A DNA stretch of 64,000 bases. It comes from Sitta carolinensis (taxonomy: Eukaryota; Chordata; Aves; Passeriformes; Sittidae). This document shows positions 56,761-64,000 of the stretch, piece by piece. The translations under genes were made by a program, and so were the position numbers. The notes below the pieces were generated by a model, which worked only from the letters and a program-made list of their open reading frames with translations, searched no databases and was not told where the DNA came from. Where the stretch lies: assembly GCA_032173965.1 (NCBI GenBank), contig CM063294.1:3146452-3210451 (forward strand), given 5' to 3'. Numbering within the stretch: the first letter of the stretch is position 1; each line of letters starts with the position of its first letter.

Positions 56761-59009
56761 AGGGGGAAGGGAGGGAGGAGAAACGGTCACAAGCAGACTG
56801 CACCTTTTCACAGCCCGCAGGAAAGAAAAGCAGGGGGGAGAAAAGGAGCAGAGTGTGGTGTGGGGCCGGGGAGGGGGATGCTGATGCTGGGGAGCTGCAC
56901 ACGCAGCGTCAGGGCCAGCTCTGGGGACAGCTTGCTGCAGCATCCGGGAGGGAACCAAATGGCACCTTCCAAATATAGCTCCTGCCACGCATCTGCCCGC
57001 CGGGCACCCCAAACGCGTCCTTCCCCAGCAGGCTGGCCTTAATATAGGCTCACCCCCTCCCCAGTGACCTTCCCAGGAGGGCTCCTGCTCCAGGGTGAGA
57101 GCCATAGGGCACCCACCCAAATTCCCTGCAGGGCACACCTCCCACCCCGAGGGGAGGCGAGCTGGCAGCTATGCAATGCACAGACATGCAGGGGCTGGGC
57201 AGGAGGAAGGTGGCCCGGTGGCATTTGTCCCTCGGGGAGGGCTGTGTGGGTGCCACTTGGCCATGTGAGCTGGGGGGTGAAGCAGATGCAGCACTTTTCA
57301 CACAGAAGCAGCATCTCAGGGCCTGATTACTGCAGGGCTAGGCACTGCCTACCTTTATAAGGGCCAGGGGTCTTCTCTAGCTGCTTCTTTAGTTCTTGCT
57401 GCTCTGTTGTTTTTTTAATTTAAAAATGCAGCCCCAGCAAGAGCCTGGGTGGGTGCCCAGCCTGCTGTGAGCTCTGGGGACTCTCCAGGCAGGTGCAGTC
57501 TGCCCCAGCTACTCTCCAGCCTCATTTCCTCTTTCAGCCCTATGAGCTACTGCCCTTCCACTTCAGCATTCTCTCATTCCAGGGCAGCCTCTGGCTCTGT
57601 TGTGGCCATCACCAGTGGGCACCAGCACCCCCAGCCTGCAGGGTGGGCACCATGTCAGACACCAGCACTTCCACGGGACAGGGAGGAGATTGCAAGTCTG
57701 GCAAGAAACCCTTTTGCAGGGCACCACTGCAGGCAGCAAAGGCGTTTGGTCATTACTGTCATTTTCAAATTGCAGTTCAGACCTGGGCACAGAGTCACCA
57801 CAAGGAAAAGCTGCTGGTGCTGGCCCAGGGGGTAGGTACAAGAAGAATTTGCTTGGGAGCTTTTTCTCTAGGTGGTTAAAAAGCTCAGTGAGTGTGACAC
57901 AGAGAACTGCTAAGACAGATCCCATGCCACAGCTCTGACTTCCCTGTCAGGACAAGGCCACTTTGCTAAAGCTCATGTCCTGACATGTAAGATTTGGGCA
58001 AAGTCAGGTATAAGCCTCAGTCTCCCTGTGACTCTGAGGCAGCTGTGCTAGCTCAAAAACTAGATGTGTTCTGCTCTTTAGCACAGCTATCTAAACTAGC
58101 CTCAAAATGGCTACAAAGCTCCTCTTCAGTATAGGAAAACTGTCAATCCTCCATCCAATAATGTTTTTACAGCTTCTTGCCGCCCAACAAACTCCCTGAA
58201 GTTCCAACAGCATCAGTTCTGAATAATTTTTGAAAGGACCCTTTTTGAGTGAAAGACCAGGGTTTTGTGTAAAGAAGAGAAGCCAAACCAAACCCTCCTG
58301 CAGAGCCTAATGGCACATTTGGTGCTGAGGACTGCTCTGGGCTTTTTTGGTGCCTTCAGACCTGGCCCACCACATCTCAGTGCTCCTTGAGAGGTGCTGG
58401 GAGGTTGGTAAAGCTCAGTCTCTCAGGATGGAGTTTGCTCATGCATCCTTTCATCTGCTGGAAGGAGGGAAGGTTTATCCCCACACCCATCCTTGCCCAA
58501 GGAGAGAGGAAAATCCTCTTTCCTCTCCCCTGCTAATCTCAGCCTCTGATGCTCCCCAAGACCCAAGGTATCGAGAGGGAAGCTGTGCACGCTCCTGATG
58601 GTGGGAAAGCAGCTGGGAAGGGGCTGATCACCTGATCCAGTTTTACACCAGAGTGCTGGACACGTGAAGACTCAGTCCTATGTCCCCAGACCTCCAGACA
58701 GAGAGGTTTGGATGCCTGCTGCCTCGGAATGGGAATGCCATGGCAGTAGCCAGTACACACCCAGCATGAGGACCTGACTGACATTACACATTACATTCCT
58801 CCCTGACCTTTGTCCATGGGCTCATTAAAATAATTGATCCTAGCCATGACAGTCACACAAGGACCCCATGCTTGTCACATCACCTCCTGGGTGGCTCCTT
58901 CCTTCCCACCGCTCCGGCCAGGCCCAAGTCTCTTTCTGCCAGACCTTCCCTTGCCCCGTGGTGCCCGTGTTCCCCGAGTGCCCCAGGATCAGCAGCAGGC
59001 TGGGCTGCC
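56761..59009. other. Long gene-free stretch
   Basis: No gene, LINE or RNA recognised. A short AT-rich pocket lies at 57405-57428 (gttgtttttttaatttaaaa). Open frames of 110-140 codons overlap in opposite directions around 56716-57938 and lack domains. Confidence 0.5.
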
Positions 59010-59720
59010 TCGGGGGGCTGGGGAAGGTGTCTCGCTGCTGCCCGCGGGGAGAGCCAGCCGGTTGTTTTGCCGGCTTTACTCCGGAGTGTTAATTATTCCA
59101 GCCCCAGGTGGCATTGTCCCTCACTATTACACGGTTGACCTGTATCTAATCCGTCATCATCTGAAACCCTCTGCCCCGTCCTGGCATCCCCGCTTGCCCC
59201 AGTCCCCCACGTCTCCGTGTGCTTTATTACTCCTGCAGAAAGCGAGTTGCAGTTTCAGGACGGAATCAAAGAAAAGCTCCTTAATTTCCATCCAGCAAAG
59301 CCCGGAGAATCTGGAGCCCCCCGGGGCGGCTGAATCCCGAGCAGGCAGGAGGTGGGAGCCCGCGGGCGGTGGCGGAGGGTCCCTGTCACGCTGCCCTCCT
59401 TACCCCCGGCTGCGAGCGGAGATGTCTCCCGGCTCCGCCTGTCTTGCGGGTTGCTCCCCACTGCGAGAGCCGCACAAAGGAGCCCTCCCTGCTGCTGTCC
59501 AGGCCAGCAGCATCTCCAGCGCATGACTTGTAACCCGCCGAGCTGGTCCTTCACACGCCGTGAATGATAACAGGGAGCTGCAGCCCATTGTCTGCGGCCC
59601 TTGCGCCGGTTTGTCAAGTTTGCGGTTGCATTTTAATCCTGACGCCTTTTCAAAGCCCAGCTGCGCATTGTGTGGGCGCAGGAATTCTTGACTTGCAAAT
59701 CCCCCAGCATTAAATTCAAC
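59010..59720. promoter_or_regulatory. CpG-retaining candidate regulatory block
   Basis: CpGs are frequent throughout while AT-rich motifs interrupt them: gtgttaattattccagcc (59086-59103), ctgtatctaatccgtcatca (59140-59159, TAATCC core), gcattttaatcctgacgcc (59628-59646) and gcattaaattcaacc (59707-59721). A small stem agccgg/ccggct lies at 59056-59075. Frames on both strands, including 230 codons at 58834-59526, are unrecognised. The block may be two or three adjacent conserved elements, or a CpG-island shore of an unseen gene. Confidence 0.38.
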
Positions 59721-60067
59721 CTTCTGGGGCTACGGGGATGGTCCGCACAGTGAATGGGGGCGGGGGCAGGCTCCTTGCCCCCTGCCATGAATAACAAGCA
59801 GATGAGAAGCAGCGGAGGACAGCGCAGGGGCTGGGGCAGCCAAGGTGACAGCAGTGGGGACTGAGGCTGGTGCGGTGCTCAGCGGTGGGATTCGTACCCA
59901 GACGTGGCCAGCTTGGCAGCTGCCCTCGCCCCTCCTGCACACTCGGTTTGGTGCCCAGAGCCGTTACGGACCATATGTGATCACAGAGGGCTCAGCGCCC
60001 CCCGTGTCACATCACGGGCACCGGCCTCAGTGCCGAGACACAACGGGGGAAGTGGGAATCAAAAAAA
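59721..60067. other. Gene-free stretch
   Basis: GC-rich sequence with scattered CpGs before the CR1 tail. Nothing else recognised. Confidence 0.45.
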
Positions 60068-60320
60068 TCACAGAGCGGTTTGGGTGGGAAGGGGCCTGAA
60101 AGCTCATGTTGTTCCACACCCTGTCATGGGTTCCCCTATGCCAGGTTGCTCCAAGCCTCATCCAGCCTGGCCTTGAGCATTTCCAGGGATGGGGCAGCCA
60201 CAGCTCCTCTGGGCCATCTGTGCCAGAGCATCTCCAGCCTAACAGGGAAGAATTTCTTCACAAGATCTCATCTAACCCTGCCCTCTGTCAGTTCACAGCC
60301 ATTCCCCCAAGGATGGGTAA
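60068..60320 (-). mobile_element. CR1 LINE 3' end, minus strand
   Basis: The + strand reads reversed CR1: atcacagagcggtttgggtg (60068-60087), ggaaggggcctgaaagctca, ccaggttgctccaagcctca (60141-60160), atccagcctggccttgagca, ttccagggatggggcagcca (60181-60200) and tcctctgggccatctgtgcc. The octamer tail is reduced. 5'-truncated near the caggatgggtaagg region. Confidence 0.95.
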
Positions 60321-60696
60321 GGGACAGCAAAATCCTGCCGGTACTGCAGTGCCAGCCAATGGGCCACGCAGGCACATTTCGCCTTTTCCTGCCTGTCTGG
60401 GTCTGCTCCAGGGATCGGGAAGCCTTCCTGCAGTCTGGAGGTGTGGAGGTTGGCCCGAGCCAGCTGAGACAGACACAGAGTAGGGGTCTGCCCGTGCAGG
60501 TGGTGTTCCAGCCGTGATGTCCCAGGCAGTCCCGTCCAGTCCCGCGGTTAATGCCAGCTATCCTCTTGCTCTGCCCGGAGAACAATAGGCATCCTGTGTG
60601 CAGGAGAAGGCCGTGCTGCCCCGCTCCCCGACGGGCTGGCTGAGCCATCCTCCGACCAGTCGGGCAAGTTTTCAATGCAGCGGAGTTGGGTTTTTC

Positions 60697-60699
<3 letters not shown>
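60321..60699. other. Gene-free stretch
   Basis: Plain sequence with moderate CpG, leading to the poly-A run. No polyadenylation signal or retrocopy is recognised before the run. Confidence 0.45.
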
Positions 60700-60739
<40 letters not shown>

Positions 60740-60770
60740 ACACACACACACACAACAAAAAACCACACAT
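60700..60770 (+). repeat. Compound microsatellite: A(38) followed by (CA)n
   Basis: Thirty-eight consecutive A at 60700-60737, then a CA run at 60739-60754 and an A/C-rich end. The run could be the tail of a retroposed sequence, but no body or target-site duplication is visible. Homopolymer length here is likely variable and error-prone. Confidence 0.95.
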
Positions 60771-62714
60771 TTGTCAAAGCTGAAATGTTTCAGGGAGCTG
60801 TATCGTTCAGGCAGACTTTTGCCAAAAGCTGGGCAGACTTTCGGTGGCAGCCGGCCCGATTTCCTAACCCATCTCCTCGCAGGCAGCCTCCAAACCCAGG
60901 CTGCTCCCAGGACACCTCCGGGTTGCCCGGGCTCGTTCCCTGAGCTTGGAGGGAGGCACGGGCAGCAGAGCAGCCTCTCCCTGCCCTGGTGGGAGGGCAT
61001 CGACGCCAGGCACGGCTTTGCACAGGACCCCGCACTGCAGGGCTCCCACGGCTCAGCCCACGGCTCTCGTCTCCTCCGAGCCGTCTCCTGTCTGCTGGAA
61101 GCGGCCCCAGCAGCCCTCTGGAGCTGGGGCAGCGCGGGAAGTGTCAACTGACAGCTCTGCTTTGTTTCAGGGGGGAAAAAAGAGTAACACAATCCTTTCT
61201 CATCTTCTCTGGTGGCCTCGCTTAACTTCTCAGTGCCTCGGTTTGCCAGGTTCTGGCATCGTAAAGCCCTGTAAAAGACTCGATCCTGGAACTTGGGGGA
61301 GGAAGGTAAGAATTAAAACAGGAGGAGCAACTGGCGCCCGGACCCCTCCACCACCTCCCAGCCCAGCACTGTCCCTTCCCCTCATCTCTGCACACTATCA
61401 AGTGTGTGTGATGGCTCTGCACATCTTCACCTCCCAGGACCCCTTTCTCTGCTCTCCCTTGTCCTGCTTTCCTTCTCTCCAAGGCCCAGAATGCTGCAGC
61501 CATCCCTGCCTCTGCCAGGCTCCCCTCCCCTGCTTCCCTGCCTGCTCTGCTCTGTGCAAGGGCTCAGGCAGACTGTCCCCAATTCCTTCTTTTAGTCCTT
61601 GAGCTTCCTTCACCTGGAGAGAGCCCCTTGTTCTGGGCACAGATCACAGTCAGGCTCAGCAAAGCCTGGGATTGGGGCCCACTCAATGGAAACCTGGAAA
61701 AGGCAGGAATACAGGAACATGAATCCTGCAGAAGTAGAACAAGTGTTTAGGTTCCCCAGGACACTGGCCAGGAAGGCAGACCCTGAGCCCAGCCATGCTG
61801 TCCCAGCAGGGAGTTGGCCCCTGTCTGTTGGCCATGCAGGCCTTGGAGTGACGTCTGTCCTCAGAGCCACTCTCCACTCAGCAGAATTCCCCACTCCAGC
61901 CGGAGAGAGAATTATCCCTTGTTTGTTTGCCCTGGTTTGTTTTTAACAAAACTGTGCTGCTGGCTGTTTATCACTTCATTTTCCTCCAGGAGATGAGGCA
62001 AGCGAAAGAGATCAGCCAGAATAAAACACGACCTTTATGGGCTGTGCTGTGGGCTTGGACTTTCCACCTACCGCCTGTTTGTACCAATGGGGTCTGAGCT
62101 GAGCAGATGCCAGGTGCCATGTTTGGTGCTGGCACAGGAGCAGCATATGTAGCTCTGAGCTCAGGCCCACGGGATACTCCCCAGCGTGTGCTCATGACAC
62201 CCACCCAGAGAGTTTTTGTGCCACAGCTCAAGTCACTTCCTCACACCCAGCAAATTCCTCCTCCTGGTGCCCGTCCCCCCCTGGTGAAGCTCAGCAGAGG
62301 AGGGCTGAGTGCTTGTGAGGGAACACTGCACTCAAGGCACCATTCCTGGGTTGCTGTGAAGACCCAGGCATGCAGGGACTCACTCCCTGACCTTGCTCAC
62401 GTGTGCAATATTGCTGAGGCCTCCCTGGGGATCTGAGGGACTGTGCTCCCTGGACGTGCCCAGTGTGTGAAGGCAGAGTCTGCCCTGAGACACAGCAAAA
62501 CACAGCCATGGGAAAGATGCTCCAGTCAGGGTGTCCACAACCCCCAGCCCATTCCTGCCTCTCCTCTCACAGCTCTTCAGCCCTGCCTGGGACCTGCCCC
62601 TGGCTCAGGTGGAGTTGACTGGCTTCCAGACAAGTGTTCACCAGCCTGGGCTCTAAGCACAGCTCAGGCCTTTGCTACTGGGAATTGTCTGGAGCAGGCT
62701 GGTCAGCTCACCCA
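60771..62714. other. Gene-free stretch
   Basis: CpG-moderate from 60830 to 61140, otherwise plain. The 218-codon plus-strand frame at 60946-61602 and 164-codon minus-strand frame at 60698-61192 have no recognised domain, and the latter runs into the poly-A region. No LINE fragment is seen. Confidence 0.5.
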
Positions 62715-63139
62715 GCTCTCCAGCCATACCCTGAGTACCCCCCAGACCCCCCCCACACTGACCAGCCACTCCCTGAGTGCACCCCAGACCCCCCCCACAC
62801 TGACCAGCCATGTGCTGAGTGTCCCCCAGACCCCACACACACTGACCAGCCGTGCCCTGTGTGCACCCCAGACCCCCACACACTGACCAGCCGTGCCCTG
62901 AGTGCCCCCCAGACCCTCCCACACTGACCAGCCATGCCCTGAGTGCACCCCAGACCCCCCCACACTGACCAGCCACTCCCTGAGTGCCCCCAGACCCCCA
63001 CACACTCACCAGCCATGCCCTGAGTGCACCCCAGACCACCCCACACTGACCAGCCATGCCCTGAGTGTCCCCCAGACTCCTCCCCACTGACCACCACACC
63101 TTGGGTGCCCCCCAGACCCACCCCCACTGACCAGACTTC
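62715..63139 (+). repeat. Minisatellite, 40-42-bp unit, about ten copies
   Basis: A unit of type ctgagtgcaccccagacccc with a following cacactgaccagccatgcc starts at 62731, 62773, 62815, 62857, 62898, 62939, 62980, 63020, 63061 and 63101 (last variant ttgggt). Spacing falls from 42 to 40 along the array through changes in C-run length. A diverged half unit precedes it. Frames open across the array on both strands reflect the repeat. Confidence 0.95.
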
Positions 63140-64000
63140 CCATGGGCTCCTCCTGTGCCACATGAGTGTGCACAGCCACCCCCTCCCCATCTGGGTTGGG
63201 GGAGACAACTCTGTCATGAGGGGCCTGGCTTGGGGGTGGAAGTGATGTCCTAAGGTGAGGACATCAGGTAAAGGGAAAGCCTTCACCACAAACTGTCTCT
63301 GTGCACCCAGCACTGAGTGCCAGGTGGGCCACTGGTTCCTAGGGGGTCCTGCTGAGCCTCCTGGGGGTCCTGCCCCTCCTGCTCAGGGTTTCATGTCCAC
63401 TGCTCCTGCAGCATCCTCCCTATCCTCCTCTGGACCCAGGCTGACTTTCCTTCCCTCTCCTCAGGGGAGTGAGGCTCTCCCTGCTGTCATTGCTGCTGCC
63501 CCCAGTCCCAGAATGTCCTGTCCAGTGACCCCTTGGACCTGTTATCCTTTGGAAGCACAGTGTGTCCAGCACATCTCTTCCAAACAGTCCTGAGAGGGGT
63601 TGGGGGTGCTCCTGGCCTGGCTTTTATGGTGCTCACATAAGAACTGAACATTCATTGTATTTACCCAGACTCCAGCTGTGAGGAGAGCTCTCCTGACTTG
63701 TTTTTGAACAAAATCCAAAGTGTTTTGACTCATGGATGGCATCCTGAGTTTGGAAGGTATTTACTGAGTAGCAGTGAGCTCAGAGCATGATGATGGACCA
63801 AAAAAAGAGTGTCCTGGTAGGGATAGCTCCAAGGGAAGATGGGAAAAGACCTCACTCTAACAGCCATCTGCCAAGTGTCCTGGTGACTCTGGGCCACTAA
63901 AGATCGTCTGGCTTCTGAGCCACAGCCCCAAAGAGCAGCTGTGGGACCTGTGTGGATGGGGAGAGAAAAGGTGACAGTTTTGAGTCCCTGAGAGAACAAA
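63140..64000. other. Gene-free stretch to the window end
   Basis: Plain sequence. The frame at 63255-63593 and the short minus-strand frames at 63542-63742 and 63730-63999 have no recognisable family. A feature cut by the window edge cannot be excluded. Confidence 0.5.

Noticed and set aside
58834..59526. 230-codon plus-strand frame
   Set aside because: Pro/Ser/Arg-rich and carried by CpG-rich DNA. No domain, and the block is better explained as regulatory sequence.
60321..60770. Processed pseudogene ending in the A-run
   Set aside because: No polyadenylation signal, target-site duplication or recognisable parent sequence upstream.
62715..63139. CRISPR-like appearance of the direct repeats
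   Set aside because: Units are contiguous with no unique spacers, in a eukaryotic genome without cas genes. It is a minisatellite.
62443..63313. Repetitive proteins encoded across the 40-42-bp array
   Set aside because: Period is not a constant multiple of three and frames are open on both strands; the translation is just the repeat.
1..64000. A bacterial-type defence, secretion or biosynthetic system, or a prophage
   Set aside because: No operons, ribosome-binding sites or long coherent frames; CR1 LINEs and CpG patterns point to a bird nuclear genome.
1..64000. Endogenous retrovirus or LTR element
   Set aside because: No paired long terminal repeats, primer-binding site or retroviral protein motif was recognised on either strand.

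Overview
The window reads as avian nuclear DNA, most likely non-coding (intergenic or intronic), and I find no protein-coding gene, tRNA, rRNA or other RNA gene that I can defend. The strongest taxonomic clue is a scatter of about a dozen clear CR1 (chicken repeat 1) LINE fragments. They show the usual bird CR1 3' region (a run such as tggcacaggctgcccagag, then a region like ccatccctggaagtgttc, then an 8-bp attctgtg-type tail) on both strands. All are 5'-truncated and none keeps a reverse transcriptase reading frame. Ordinary mammalian SINEs are absent. The long open frames are GC-rich, low-complexity or repeat-driven and look like chance.

Layout. 1-4.7 kb: an AT-rich, possibly constrained block at 0.3-0.69 kb, a G-run at 1.15 kb, then plain sequence. 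4.7-7 kb: a cluster of CR1 or CR1-like remnants. 7-14 kb: plain, with a small triple repeat at 8.6 kb and a CpG-retaining block at 13.24-13.74 kb. 14.3-18.2 kb: a long minus-strand CR1, then an AT-rich candidate enhancer at 18 kb. 18.2-29 kb: plain sequence interrupted by a CpG-rich, TATA-containing block at 22.9-23.5 kb. 29.2-32.2 kb: an inverted-repeat, MITE-like fossil, two CR1 pieces and AT-rich candidate regulatory DNA. 32-47.8 kb: plain sequence with five CR1 fragments and candidate elements at 34.4, 34.8, 37.8 and 41.7 kb. 47.8-61 kb: the densest part, with several AT-rich or CpG-retaining blocks that resemble conserved non-coding elements, a composite CR1 locus, CpG-rich patches at 50.4, 51.4, 53.2 and 59 kb, and tandem arrays of 112-114 bp and 49/50 bp. 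61-64 kb: a 40-42-bp minisatellite and plain sequence.

The parts do not form a pathway. The most economical reading is a regulatory landscape near a developmental gene lying outside the window. Its AT-rich islands carry homeodomain, PBX-HOX-type, GATA, FOX and TCF/LEF-like motifs between decayed retroelements and GC-rich minisatellites. Conservation, the identity of the neighbouring gene and the species cannot be read from the sequence alone. Calls of 'candidate element' are inference from base composition, CpG retention and motif content, not from an alignment.
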